Positions 35,745 through 44,679 of a stretch of DNA of 64,000 nt are shown here, piece by piece. The stretch is from Halopseudomonas xinjiangensis (lineage in GTDB: Bacteria; Pseudomonadota; Gammaproteobacteria; Pseudomonadales; Pseudomonadaceae). A program made the translations under genes and the position numbers. The stretch spans positions 62,001 to 126,000 of the forward strand of contig DRFO01000043.1 of the NCBI GenBank assembly GCA_011050525.1, in the 5' to 3' direction. The notes under the pieces were generated by a model. That model was not told where the DNA came from. It saw only the letters and a list, made by a program, of their open reading frames with translations, and made no database searches. Numbering within the stretch: position 1 is the first letter of the stretch; each line of letters starts with the position of its first letter.

Positions 35745-36716
35745 TCAGACGCCACCAGGCCGGCGCCATGGATTGACTTCCAGACTGTTGTGCACTGCCG
35801 TAGCGCCCTGCGCGGCTTGGCCAGTTGCGACGCATATTTGCTTGAGCCCGAAGACCACATCCCCGATGGCATAAAGGCCCGGCACCGAGGTTTCCTGGTG
35901 CTCGTTAACGATCAACGCACCTTCCTCGTTGCACTGCGCTCCCAGACTGCCCGCGAGGCCGGAGCGGGGGGCGCTGCCAAGACTGGGATAGACGATATCG
36001 AAGCAGAAGCGGTCGTCCTTGCAGGTCACCACTTCAACGCGCTGATCCTGCGCCAACTGCATGCTCCTGACCCGATCACTCACCAGCCCGATACCGTAGC
36101 GTTCAGCTTGAGCCAGCGCGTGCTCGCACGCTTGCTTGTTTCCATGCGCAATCACCGTGACCCGATCGGTGAAGGTGCGCAAAAACACCGCGTGAGTGAT
36201 GGCGGTGTCCGCTTCGCCATAGACAGCGACGCTGTGGCCATCCACTTCGTAACCGTCGCAAATGGCACAAAGTCGCACCACAGACGCTCGAATCGCGTCG
36301 TGCACATTCGGCATGTCGGGCAGCGTATCTTCAATTCCGGAGGCCAGAATTACGCGCCGTGCGATCAACACACGCTGACCAATGCGAGCCTCGAAACCCA
36401 GGGCATGCTGTTGAATCTGATCGACGAACCCGTGCTCGAGCCTGGCCCCGTAGCTCGTCGCTTGGCGCTTCAACCTGTCCAGCAATTCCTTGCCCGAAAC
36501 GCCCGGCGGAAAGCCAGGGTAATTATGGCTTTCCGGAATGTAGGAAGCGCGGCTCGAATCAGCGTCGATGACAACACAGCTACGATGGAAACGCGCCAGA
36601 TAAATCGCTGCGGTCAGCCCGGCAGGCCCACCGCCGATTACCAGACAATCCACATCGGCGTCACTGCGCTCGGCACTGCCGGGTACCGCAACGCTGGCAA
36701 GAGTGGAATCCGGCAT
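35745..36716 (-). CDS. Thioredoxin reductase-like FAD/NAD(P) oxidoreductase
   Basis: A 323-residue two-domain flavoprotein of the TrxB family: FAD motif [20 protein letters not shown], redox pair in CAICDGYE (CxxC, about residues 152-155), and the C-terminal [11 protein letters not shown]. The NAD(P) motif region reads [19 protein letters not shown], without the canonical GxGxxA/G glycines, so the pyridine-nucleotide specificity is atypical. It may reduce a thioredoxin-like partner other than TrxA. The next gene upstream encodes a CPFC glutaredoxin-like protein, a possible partner. Confidence 0.83.
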   Translation of the reverse strand: MPDSTLASVAVPGSAERSDADVDCLVIGGGPAGLTAAIYLARFHRSCVVIDADSSRASYIPESHNYPGFPPGVSGKELLDRLKRQATSYGARLEHGFVDQIQQHALGFEARIGQRVLIARRVILASGIEDTLPDMPNVHDAIRASVVRLCAICDGYEVDGHSVAVYGEADTAITHAVFLRTFTDRVTVIAHGNKQACEHALAQAERYGIGLVSDRVRSMQLAQDQRVEVVTCKDDRFCFDIVYPSLGSAPRSGLAGSLGAQCNEEGALIVNEHQETSVPGLYAIGDVVFGLKQICVATGQAAQGATAVHNSLEVNPWRRPGGV

Positions 36717-36804
36717 GCTGAGCAACTCTGGTTTGAATGTGACCAGTAGAAAAGCTCAGCGACCGGAAGTTCGATCCCACCGACCGGCGCACGCATCTGA
36801 GCGA

Positions 36805-37176
36805 CTAGGCGGCGGCAAAGCGCTCGTTCAGATAAGCGATGATGACTTTCGAGTCGTACATCCAGGTGCTCTGACCGTTCTGGTCGATGCGCAGGCAAGG
36901 CACTTTGATCTTGCCGCCGTGCTCCAGCAAAGCCTGACGATCCGCCTCGTTGTTCTTGGCGTCGCGCAGGCCAACCGGCACGTTGAGCCGGTGCAGCGTC
37001 CGGCGGGTCTTGACGCAGAAGGGGCAGGCGTGGAACTGATACAGCGCCATATTGGCGGCTGCCTGATCAACACTGGCCTGCGCTTGAGGGGTACGTTGCA
37101 TTCTGGCCGGACGGCTGACGTAATCGCCAAGTACGATCAAGTTGCCGAGGCCCAATCTGATTGCCTTCATGATCAT
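36805..37176 (-). CDS. Glutaredoxin/GST N-terminal domain protein
   Basis: A 123-residue protein with an N-terminal hydrophobic or basic segment (MIMKAIRLGLGNLIVLGDYVSRP) and a thioredoxin-fold domain with active site CPFC (about residues 51-54), KVPCLRID (cis-proline) and a C-terminal helix. It matches the glutaredoxin-like GST-N proteins of pseudomonads. ATG 37176 has GAGGG 8 nt upstream. The extra cysteine before the cis-Pro segment (VPC) is unusual. It is 88 bp upstream of the TrxB-like gene on the same strand. Confidence 0.85.
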   Translation of the reverse strand: MIMKAIRLGLGNLIVLGDYVSRPARMQRTPQAQASVDQAAANMALYQFHACPFCVKTRRTLHRLNVPVGLRDAKNNEADRQALLEHGGKIKVPCLRIDQNGQSTWMYDSKVIIAYLNERFAAA

Positions 37177-37294
37177 CTGAAATACCCTCGAAGAAACAAG
37201 GCGCACAGCTTACGCGAATTCCCCTCGTCTGGCCCGGCCAGCGGATGAATCAGGCATAATCGCAGACTACAACCAACACCATCATGAGATCTCC

Positions 37295-37993
37295 ATGAAG
37301 CGCTTCGTCCTGCTTGATACCACGCCCATTCCCAACGAGGGCGGCGCGCTGAGCCTCTTTGAATATGGCGAGGACTTTGTCATCAAGCTGGAGGGCGGCA
37401 AGGGCGGCCAGTTGATGAATACGCGCATGCATGGCTCCGAAGACGCCCTGGCGGCAATTCCCTGCAAGAAAATTGCCGGGCGCGCCAGCCCACGGGTACT
37501 GATCGGTGGGCTGGGCATGGGTTTTACATTGGCCTCGGCATTGCAGCATCTGGGCGTAGACGCCGCGGTACTGGTGGCAGAACTGGTACCCGGCGTGATC
37601 GAATGGAACCGTGGCCCGCTTGGCGGCAAGTCTGGCAATCCGCTTGCTGACCCGCGTGCTGCGGTAATCAACGAAGACGTAGCCAGGGTACTCAAGGCCG
37701 AGCCGCAGGGATTCGACGCCATCATGCTGGACGTCGACAACGGGCCCGAGGGCCTGACCCACCAGACCAACAATTGGCTCTATTCGCTGGAAGGTTTGAG
37801 TGCCTGCGCCAGGGCTTTACGGCCCAAGGGCATTCTCGCCATCTGGTCGGCCAGCGCAGATCGCCAGTTCTCGGCCAGATTGAACAAGGCCGGCTTCAGG
37901 GCAGAGGAAGTCCAGGTATTCGCGCATGGCAACCGTGGCGCGCGGCATACCATCTGGATAGCGGAATTGAGGGCTGCCGCAGCCCGCCAGTAA
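37295..37993 (+). CDS. Spermidine synthase-like methyltransferase-fold protein
   Basis: A 232-residue protein of the spermidine synthase superfamily. The nucleotide-binding glycine loop is VLIGGLGMGFTLASAL (about residues 69-84), followed by VAELVPGVIEWNR and FDAIMLDVDNGPEGLT. It lacks the N-terminal beta-barrel of true spermidine synthases. Such short relatives are common and not shown to make polyamines; SAM or decarboxylated-SAM binding is only inferred. It probably forms an operon with the HNH gene 42 bp downstream. Confidence 0.82.
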   Translation: MKRFVLLDTTPIPNEGGALSLFEYGEDFVIKLEGGKGGQLMNTRMHGSEDALAAIPCKKIAGRASPRVLIGGLGMGFTLASALQHLGVDAAVLVAELVPGVIEWNRGPLGGKSGNPLADPRAAVINEDVARVLKAEPQGFDAIMLDVDNGPEGLTHQTNNWLYSLEGLSACARALRPKGILAIWSASADRQFSARLNKAGFRAEEVQVFAHGNRGARHTIWIAELRAAAARQ

Positions 37994-38035
37994 TCGCTAC
38001 ACTGAACAACAGGTCGCCGTTGAGAGGGCAAGCCG

Positions 38036-38377
38036 ATGAGTTCTTCCAAAAGTACGCAGCACAGCCGTGAACAGGGTTACCGGGAAAAAGCCCTGAAAAT
38101 GTATCCGTGGGTCTGTGGCCGTTGCGCGCGGGAATTCTCCGGCAAACGCATCAGCGAGCTGACTGTGCACCACCGCGATCACAACCATGACAACAATCCG
38201 GAGGATGGATCCAACTGGGAGCTGTTGTGCCTGTATTGCCATGACAATGAACACTCGCGCTACACCGACCAGCAGTACTTCACCGACTCCTCAACGGCTA
38301 GTCCTCAGACAGGCAAGGCAACCCACAAGGCCTTTGCCGACCTGGCCTCGCTGCTCAAGGGCAAGGATGCGGACTAG
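38036..38377 (+). CDS. YajD-type HNH nuclease
   Basis: A 113-residue small HNH protein. The zinc and catalytic pattern is CGRCAREF (first Cys pair), LTVHHRDHNHDNNP (the HH…N core) and LLCLYCHDNEHSR (second Cys pair plus His). Length and motifs match YajD, a putative nuclease of unknown physiological role. No restriction or phage genes lie nearby, so a housekeeping role is more likely than defence. Confidence 0.88.
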   Translation: MSSSKSTQHSREQGYREKALKMYPWVCGRCAREFSGKRISELTVHHRDHNHDNNPEDGSNWELLCLYCHDNEHSRYTDQQYFTDSSTASPQTGKATHKAFADLASLLKGKDAD

Positions 38378-38395
38378 CACGCCTGAGTCCCGGTT

Positions 38396-39346
38396 TTGAC
38401 ACGCATTACGCTGGAGCGCCGTCAGGTCTGGGTCTATATGGGCTGCATCGTTACCGGCCTGGCACTGGGTAGCTGGCTGCCCAGCCTGGCGTCCGTATTC
38501 GAACTGCTGATCTGGCCGGCGCTTCTGGCGCTTCTCTACGCTACCTTCGTTCAGGTTCCGCTGCTGCATCTGGAACAGGCTTTTGCTGATCGACGCTTTA
38601 TCAGCGCCGTGCTGGTCGGAAACTTCATGCTGATGCCTCTGGCCGTATGGGCTTTGGTGCAAGGTTTGCCAGATAATCCGGCGCTGCGGCTGGGGGTGCT
38701 GCTGGTTTTGCTGGTGCCATGCACGGACTGGTTCATCACCTTCACCCAACTGGGAGGAGGCGACGTTCCACGGGCGGCAGCGGTGACGCCGGTCAATCTA
38801 CTGGTTCAGCTGCTGCTTTTGCCGTTCTATCTCTGGCTGATGGTCGATACGCAGCTGCCAGATACGCTTGGCGCGAGGAATGTCCTACCGGCGCTGCTGG
38901 TTGTTCTCCTGCCGCTGGTGGCGGCACTGATTACCGAGCGCTGGATGTGTCGTCGACCAGAGCGCAACAAGCTACGCGAGCGGCTGGCCTGGTGGCCGGT
39001 GCCCTTGCTGGGGCTGGTCGTGCTGCTGATAGCCGGCGCGCAGGTGAGCGCCGTTCTGGATGCGCTGGACCTATTGCCCAGGGTGGTGCCAGTGTTTATC
39101 GCCTATCTGATCATCGCGGCGGGTATCGCCAAGCTCACGGCTAAGGCTTTTCACCTGCCTGCTGCGCAGAGCCGAACGCTGGCATTCAGTCTGGGCACCC
39201 GCAATTCCTTTCTCGTGTTGCCCTTTGCACTGGCGCTGCCCCAAGGCTGGGAAGTGGTGGCTATGGTGATCGTTATCCAGTCCCTGGTGGAATTGTTCGG
39301 CATGCTGGCATACCTGCGCTGGGTACCGGGCAAGCTGTTTCGCTGA
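38396..39346 (+). CDS. ACR3/BASS-superfamily transporter
   Basis: A 316-residue integral membrane protein with about ten helices, of the arsenic resistance protein / bile-acid:sodium symporter superfamily. The hallmark is LVPCTDWFITFTQLGGGD (about residues 110-127), which in ACR3 contains the essential cysteine. No arsR or arsC gene is adjacent, so an arsenite role is uncertain. The only start that keeps the first helix is TTG 38396 with a poor ribosome site; ATG 38438 is an alternative. Confidence 0.78.
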   Translation: MTRITLERRQVWVYMGCIVTGLALGSWLPSLASVFELLIWPALLALLYATFVQVPLLHLEQAFADRRFISAVLVGNFMLMPLAVWALVQGLPDNPALRLGVLLVLLVPCTDWFITFTQLGGGDVPRAAAVTPVNLLVQLLLLPFYLWLMVDTQLPDTLGARNVLPALLVVLLPLVAALITERWMCRRPERNKLRERLAWWPVPLLGLVVLLIAGAQVSAVLDALDLLPRVVPVFIAYLIIAAGIAKLTAKAFHLPAAQSRTLAFSLGTRNSFLVLPFALALPQGWEVVAMVIVIQSLVELFGMLAYLRWVPGKLFR

Positions 39347-39400
39347 CCACGGACAAGCGAGGCAAACGTCACCGCGTTGCCTCGCCAAAGCCCGTTGGCC

Positions 39401-40081
39401 TTAGACTTCCAGTAGCTTGAGCAGCTCTCTGGCGGCCTCCTCCGAAGAAGCCGGGTTCTGGCCAGTAATCAGCTTGCCGTCGACCACCACATAGGATGCC
39501 CAGTCCTTCCCCTTGCTGTAGGAACCGCCTTTTTCCCCGAGCACATTCTCAAGCAGGTAGGGCACCACGTCTTTCAGGCCAACGGCTTCTTCCTCGGTGT
39601 TGGAAAAACCCGTTACCTTGCGGCCGTTGACCAACGGCTCGCCAGAGGCGCCGCGCACGTTGAGCAACGCAGCCGGAGCGTGACAAACCGCCGCGATGGG
39701 CTTGTCGGCCAGCGCGAAGCCTTCCAGCAAGCCAATGGAGGCAGAATCATCGTAAAGATCCCACATCGGTCCATGGCCGCCGGGGTAGAAAACCGCATCG
39801 AACTGATCGGCTGACAGTCCGTTCAGCTTCCGGGTGCTGGCCAGTTCGGATTGCGCCTGCGTGTCGCCAGTGAAGCGCCGGGTGGCTTCAGTCTGGGCGT
39901 CCGGCTCGTCACTCTTGGGGTCGAGCGGCGGCTGGCCCCCTTCGGGCGAAGCCAGCACCACGTCGGCACCGGCATCCCTGAAGACGTAATAGGGCGCTGC
40001 GAATTCCTCCAGCCAGAAGCCGGTCTTGTGGCCCGTATCACCGAGCTGATCATGCGATGTAAGAACCATCAGAATTTTCAT
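39401..40081 (-). CDS. DJ-1/PfpI family protein (Hsp31-like)
   Basis: A 226-residue class I glutamine amidotransferase-like protein. The nucleophilic elbow is AAVCHAPAALLN (Cys about residue 131, followed by His), with GGHGPMWDL as the oxyanion segment and an early Glu in LEEFAAP. This is the pattern of Hsp31/glyoxalase III and deglycase-type proteins that detoxify methylglyoxal. It is divergent from the pxp operon across 102 bp. The exact activity (hydratase, chaperone or deglycase) cannot be told apart by sequence. Confidence 0.88.
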   Translation of the reverse strand: MKILMVLTSHDQLGDTGHKTGFWLEEFAAPYYVFRDAGADVVLASPEGGQPPLDPKSDEPDAQTEATRRFTGDTQAQSELASTRKLNGLSADQFDAVFYPGGHGPMWDLYDDSASIGLLEGFALADKPIAAVCHAPAALLNVRGASGEPLVNGRKVTGFSNTEEEAVGLKDVVPYLLENVLGEKGGSYSKGKDWASYVVVDGKLITGQNPASSEEAARELLKLLEV

Positions 40082-40183
40082 ACTTGACCTCTGGATTGCT
40101 ATTGCGAAATGCCTTGATCAGGCTGTGCTTGGCCATTGGACGAATTCTCCGGTAGTTTGTTCACCTGCGACCGAGGATCACCC

Positions 40184-40933
40184 ATGATGAAAAAACCGCT
40201 GCTTAATTGTGATATGGGCGAAAGCTTCGGAGCCTGGAACATGGGCCTGGATGAACAGGTCATGCCCTTCGTCGACTGCGCCAATATCGCCTGTGGCTTC
40301 CATGCCTCCGATCCAGTGGTCATGCGGCGCACCGTCGACCTGGCGCGGCAGCATGATGTGCGCATCGGCGCGCATCCGTCGTATCCAGACCTGGCAGGTT
40401 TTGGTCGTCGCTCTATGGACTGCACACTTCAGGAAGTCGAGAACATGCTGCTGTACCAGATCGGCGCGCTTGATGGCATCTGCGCCGCGGAGGGGGTGCG
40501 TGTCAGCTACGTCAAACCCCACGGCGCCTTGTACAACGACATGATGCGCCGCCCCGAGCTGTTGCGTGCGGTCATGCAGGCCGTCAGCCGGTATGATCCA
40601 TCGCTGCCGCTCATGCTCCTGGCCCGACGTGACAACAGCGAAGCCCTGGCCATCGCCGACGAGTTCGGCCTGAGCCTGATGTTCGAAGCCTTTGCTGATC
40701 GGGCCTATGATCCGCAGGGGTATCTGCTGGGCCGCGCTGTGCCCGGCGCGGTGCACCACGACGCTGATCTTATCCTCACCCAGGCCTTGACCCTGGCGCG
40801 TGCAGAGCCGTTGACCGCCAGCGACGGTTCCGAATTGAGGCTGCATGCCGATACCCTTTGCGTACACGGTGACAATCCTGAATCAGTCGCGGTGGTCAGG
40901 CAGATAGCGTCTGCGTTGGCGGAACTGGCCTGA
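40184..40933 (+). CDS. pxpA: 5-oxoprolinase subunit PxpA (LamB/YcsF)
   Basis: The first subunit of the ATP-dependent bacterial 5-oxoprolinase, which opens pyroglutamate to glutamate. The 249-residue protein starts [18 protein letters not shown] and has [23 protein letters not shown] and [11 protein letters not shown], all family signatures. ATG 40184 or the adjacent ATG 40187 begins the protein; the upstream extension has no family character. It is followed by pxpB after one nucleotide. Confidence 0.95.
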   Translation: MMKKPLLNCDMGESFGAWNMGLDEQVMPFVDCANIACGFHASDPVVMRRTVDLARQHDVRIGAHPSYPDLAGFGRRSMDCTLQEVENMLLYQIGALDGICAAEGVRVSYVKPHGALYNDMMRRPELLRAVMQAVSRYDPSLPLMLLARRDNSEALAIADEFGLSLMFEAFADRAYDPQGYLLGRAVPGAVHHDADLILTQALTLARAEPLTASDGSELRLHADTLCVHGDNPESVAVVRQIASALAELA

Positions 40934-40934
40934 G

Positions 40935-41642
40935 ATGAAACTGCGGATCGAAACCTCGTCCATCGACACCCTGACGATCCGCCTGTTCGATACCATTGAT
41001 GAAGCCAACATGCCTTGGTTAAGGGCCGCCGCAAGTAAGCTGCGAGAACAATTTGGGGACCATCTGATTGACCTGGTGCCGTCCTATACCACGCTAATGC
41101 TGCATTACGACATGCAGGAAATGACCGACTCCCAGGCGTGTGAGCGGGTCCAGCGCGCACTTGCCCACCTTGAAACCGCTCCGCCGCCGCAACCCGGACG
41201 GCTGCACGAAGTGCCCGTGTGGTATCACCCCAGCGTCGGGCCGGACCTGCTCCGCCTCGCGAGGCAGACCGGCCTCACGCCAGAGCAGGTCGCCATCCGT
41301 CATTGCAGCCGCGAATATCAGGTGTTTACCCTCGGCTTTGCCCCGGGATTCGCCTACATGGGCCTTGTCGAAGAAGCCCTGGCCATCCCTCGGCTAGCGA
41401 CTCCACGTCGCAGCGTTCCGACCGGCAGCGTCGGCATCGCCGAACGGCAAACGGCTATTTATCCCCTGGTCTCGCCGGGGGGCTGGAACCTGCTGGGCCG
41501 CACACCGGTAGCATTGTTTGACCGCACGCGTGAGGGCTACAGCCTGTTGCAACCCGGCGACCGGGTGCGCTTCATCCGCGTGGAGCAGCCAGAATTCATC
41601 CTGCTCGGCGGCGATGACACGCCGATGGAGCCGCTGTTGTGA
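40935..41642 (+). CDS. pxpB: 5-oxoprolinase subunit PxpB
   Basis: A 235-residue allophanate-hydrolase-subunit-1-like (KipI-type) protein that forms the kinase-like part of 5-oxoprolinase together with PxpC. Signatures include FTLGFAPGFAYMG (about residues 131-143), PRLATPRRSVPTGSVGIA, and SPGGWNLLGRTP. The order A-B-C with near-zero spacing matches the known operon. The stop overlaps the GTG of pxpC. Confidence 0.95.
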   Translation: MKLRIETSSIDTLTIRLFDTIDEANMPWLRAAASKLREQFGDHLIDLVPSYTTLMLHYDMQEMTDSQACERVQRALAHLETAPPPQPGRLHEVPVWYHPSVGPDLLRLARQTGLTPEQVAIRHCSREYQVFTLGFAPGFAYMGLVEEALAIPRLATPRRSVPTGSVGIAERQTAIYPLVSPGGWNLLGRTPVALFDRTREGYSLLQPGDRVRFIRVEQPEFILLGGDDTPMEPLL

Positions 41643-42565
41643 GTGGTCTGCTGGTAGAGCAAAGCCTTGGGCTGGCGCAACTGCAGGACGCGGGACGTTT
41701 CGGTGTCCGCCATCTGGGTGTGACCCAGGGCGGCGCGCTGGACTGGGTCGCCATGTACTGGGCCAACTGGCTGCTGGGCAATGCCCTGACATGCTCGGTG
41801 ATCGAAATCCCACTGGGCGGGCTGGTCCTGCTTTGCGAACAGGATTCCACGCTGGCACTGGCCGGCGCAGACCTTGGCGCCACGCTGGACGAACAGCCCC
41901 TGCAAACATGGAACAGCTTTGCCGTACGCAAGGGGCAGCGCCTGGTATTCGACACGCCCCGCGCGGGTGTAAGAGCTTATCTGGCAGCTCCAGGGGGTTT
42001 TGACGGACCCGCAACACTGGGCTCGCAATCCACCGTAGTACGGGAAGCCCTTGGCGGCCTGGACGGGCAGGGTAGTACCCTGCGCAGGGGCGACAAAATG
42101 CTTTTTACCGGCACCGACGTTTTACGTCGCGAAATCCCTCACACGAGCCTTCCGGATTATTCCAGTCCGGCCCGGTTGTCAGTCATTCCCGGTGCCCAGT
42201 ATTCAGCCTTCAGCGCCTTGAGCCTGTATCAGGCTTTCAACCATGCCTGGCGGATCGATCAGCGCGCTGACCGGATGGGCATCAGGCTTGTTGGTCCTGA
42301 ATTGCGCTACACCGGAGCGCCAATGATCTCGGAGGGTATCCCGGGCGGCGCCATTCAGGTGCCGCCCGATGGCCAGCCCATCGTGCTGCTGAACGATCGC
42401 CAGACCATCGGCGGTTATCCACGACTCGGCGCGCTCACGCCATCGGCGATGTCACGCCTGGCTCAACTTGCCACCGGCGAGACCGCCCGACTGGTGGCTA
42501 CCGACCCTGAAGCGGCACGACGTGAGCACCTCGAACTGCTGCATGGGTGGCACTCGCCTCGGTAA
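41639..42565 (+). CDS. pxpC: 5-oxoprolinase subunit PxpC
   Basis: A 308-residue allophanate-hydrolase-subunit-2-like (KipA-type) protein. It contains LAQLQDAGRFGVRHLGVTQGGALD near the N-terminus (read in parts), DRMGIRLVGPELRY, and IPGGAIQVPPDGQPIVLLNDRQTIGGYP. It acts with PxpB in ATP-dependent opening of 5-oxoproline, a damage product of glutamine and glutamate. The GTG start overlaps the pxpB stop by 4 nt. Confidence 0.95.
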   Translation: MSGLLVEQSLGLAQLQDAGRFGVRHLGVTQGGALDWVAMYWANWLLGNALTCSVIEIPLGGLVLLCEQDSTLALAGADLGATLDEQPLQTWNSFAVRKGQRLVFDTPRAGVRAYLAAPGGFDGPATLGSQSTVVREALGGLDGQGSTLRRGDKMLFTGTDVLRREIPHTSLPDYSSPARLSVIPGAQYSAFSALSLYQAFNHAWRIDQRADRMGIRLVGPELRYTGAPMISEGIPGGAIQVPPDGQPIVLLNDRQTIGGYPRLGALTPSAMSRLAQLATGETARLVATDPEAARREHLELLHGWHSPR

Positions 42566-42657
42566 AACTCCACAATAGCCCGTCCAGTGTCGGGCAGCTT
42601 CGCTCGGCGTCCATTGTTCACGGAAGACTTCCACAAAAATCACCTGGAGACCCTAGG

Positions 42658-43551
42658 ATGTCCGGCTATCTGATTCGCCTGGCCAAAACCTGTCTGTTCA
42701 TTCTGACAATTTGCTCACCGGCCGCCTCGGCCGAGGCCCTCGAATGGACAGTCTGGCCATTGCCCGGAGTGGTCAATGTAGCGGACGGCAAACCTACCGA
42801 CGGCATCACCATGGAAGCCCTGGATTTGCTGATGGCCCGGCTGCCCGACCTGCAGGCCGACTATCGCCTGGCCAACCGGCTACGCCAGCAAAGGTTGATG
42901 AAAAACAACCACAACTTCTGCTCGATTCCGCTTCTGCAGCGCGAAGACAGCGACGAATTAGGGTACTTCATTCCCTTTATGGCCAGCACGCCTATCCAGG
43001 CCGTGATTCGGCACGGCGACCTGGCCAAATTTCCGCTGGAGGATGGCCGCCTGTCGCTGGCACGTCTGATGTCCGAAACCGAACTGCAAGGTGGTATTTC
43101 CGGATTCCGCACCTATCCCGGCGACGTTCATACCTGGATCCGCAAAGCGGTAGCCAAAGGCCGGGTAGAGACGGTAACCGGCGCCCAGGGTGGCGAGAAC
43201 CTGATGTTGATGGTCAGCCACGGCCGGCTCGATTTCATTTTTGAATTCGCCAGCATCAGCCGGTACATGAGCAAAGCTCTGCGCATGCGTGAGCCCCTGC
43301 TGAGCCTGCCGATACATGAGGAGCAGAAGCTGGTCGAGACCGGCATCTACTGCACCCGCAACGAGTGGGGCCGCAACATGGCGAGCCGTATCGACCAGGC
43401 CGTACGTGAAATCGCTGCCGAACCCGCTGCACTGATGGAGCTCTACGTTGCCGGCATGCCCGAAGAAACCTGGCAGGCATTCTCTACGGAGATGGCCAAG
43501 TACTACCAGCAGCGTGCTAGGCGCTCTGTGGTGTTCGAGCCTGGCCAGTGA
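42658..43551 (+). CDS. TIGR02285-like periplasmic binding protein
   Basis: A 297-residue exported protein (signal peptide LAKTCLFILTICSPAASA) related to the TIGR02285 and SBP_bac_3-like family of solute-binding folds: LEWTVWPLPGVVNV…GITMEALDLLMARLPD, a central NFCSIPLL, and GGENLMLMVSHGRLDFIFEF. The ligand is unknown, and no permease gene is adjacent, so it may serve as an orphan sensor rather than a transporter part. GGAGA lies 7 nt upstream of ATG 42658. It follows pxpC by 92 bp and could be read through from it. Confidence 0.75.
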   Translation: MSGYLIRLAKTCLFILTICSPAASAEALEWTVWPLPGVVNVADGKPTDGITMEALDLLMARLPDLQADYRLANRLRQQRLMKNNHNFCSIPLLQREDSDELGYFIPFMASTPIQAVIRHGDLAKFPLEDGRLSLARLMSETELQGGISGFRTYPGDVHTWIRKAVAKGRVETVTGAQGGENLMLMVSHGRLDFIFEFASISRYMSKALRMREPLLSLPIHEEQKLVETGIYCTRNEWGRNMASRIDQAVREIAAEPAALMELYVAGMPEETWQAFSTEMAKYYQQRARRSVVFEPGQ

Positions 43552-43597
43552 ACAATTGCACTAACTGGCGGGCTCGGGAGAGGCTGCACGGAATGGC

Positions 43598-44578
43598 TCA
43601 GCGCCTGGCATGAAGACTTCGATAATGCGCTGGGGTAACTCCCTGCCAGCGCCGAAATGCCCTGACGAAAGCACTCTCGTCAGAAAAGCCCAGCATGATG
43701 GCGATCTCACCGATTCGCTGGTCGCCGCGTAGCGCCTGGCAAGCCGTCTGCTGCAGGACGCTCTCACGCAGGGTCTTGAACGATAACCCTTCCTCGGCCA
43801 GCTTGCGGTTCAGGTGCCGGCCACTGAGCTTCAATTGCTCGGCGATTCGCTCCTTGCCCCAGCTTGGGTGCGCCCTGACCAGCTGCTGCAGTCTGGCACT
43901 CAAACTGTGCTGCCCCAGGCTGGCAAGGGTCTTGTCGGCCAGTTGCCGCAGGTGATCGCGCAGCAGACTGTTAGCCTGGATCTGGGGTAGCGTGAGCTGC
44001 TCCGTCGAGAAATTGAGACTATTGATTCCCGTGGAAAAATGCACGGCGCAGCCAGCGAGGCGCTGATAGTCCTGCTCCGAGCCCAGTGGCGCATGGGCAA
44101 ATCCCATACTGACGGGCTGAAAGCGATCACCTGTAGCCCAGCGGGCCAGGTTGAGAACGCCTGCCAGCACGGCCTCGACGCGCTCCGCCGACCTTACTGA
44201 CAGCTGCGCTGTGTAGGCGAGGCATATTGACTCCCCCGAACGCCTCAGATTGAATTCGCCGCCATCGCCAATCACCGGAGCGTATTCAACCAATTCATCC
44301 AATGCCTCGCCCAGCGTGTCGCAGGTGACCAACAGCATGCCGGCGCTGTCCAGATGACCGATCTGGATACCCAGCCCCAGCCGCAGGCCGGCCAGCGGGT
44401 CATGACTGGCGTCGCAATAGGCTTCCCACAGCGCATCTTGCCGGGCCAGCGGCACTCGCTCACCCTGGCCCAACCCTGCGAGCAAGCCAGCGGGTAACTC
44501 AATACCCTGGCGCGCTGCAGCCTGCAGGATAGCCTGGCTATAAAGGGGCGTGACGCTGTGAAGGGGCTGGTCGATCAT
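43598..44578 (-). CDS. AraC-family regulator, VirS/OruR type
   Basis: A 326-residue regulator with an N-terminal Arabinose_bd (PF12625-type) domain (about residues 20-200) and a C-terminal AraC domain (about residues 230-320) ending IGEIAIMLGFSDESAFVRAFRRWQG (read in parts) and TPAHYRS. It is divergent from the monooxygenase operon with a 101 bp gap. In Mycobacterium tuberculosis the similar VirS is divergent from the FMO gene mymA; this parallel suggests that the regulator controls the neighbouring operon. The effector is unknown. Confidence 0.88.
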   Translation of the reverse strand: MIDQPLHSVTPLYSQAILQAAARQGIELPAGLLAGLGQGERVPLARQDALWEAYCDASHDPLAGLRLGLGIQIGHLDSAGMLLVTCDTLGEALDELVEYAPVIGDGGEFNLRRSGESICLAYTAQLSVRSAERVEAVLAGVLNLARWATGDRFQPVSMGFAHAPLGSEQDYQRLAGCAVHFSTGINSLNFSTEQLTLPQIQANSLLRDHLRQLADKTLASLGQHSLSARLQQLVRAHPSWGKERIAEQLKLSGRHLNRKLAEEGLSFKTLRESVLQQTACQALRGDQRIGEIAIMLGFSDESAFVRAFRRWQGVTPAHYRSLHARR

Positions 44579-44679
44579 GGCCTGAATTGCCGGTCCTTTT
44601 GTCCTGTTTGGTGCGATACGCCGCGGTGGCTATCCACTAGACTGGCGATCATAACAACAAGATCTTCGAGGTAGCATTC

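Noticed and set aside
38036-39346. HNH protein plus membrane protein as a defence pair
   Set aside because: The HNH protein is a standard YajD, and the membrane protein is an ACR3/BASS-type transporter; there is no sign of a defence locus.
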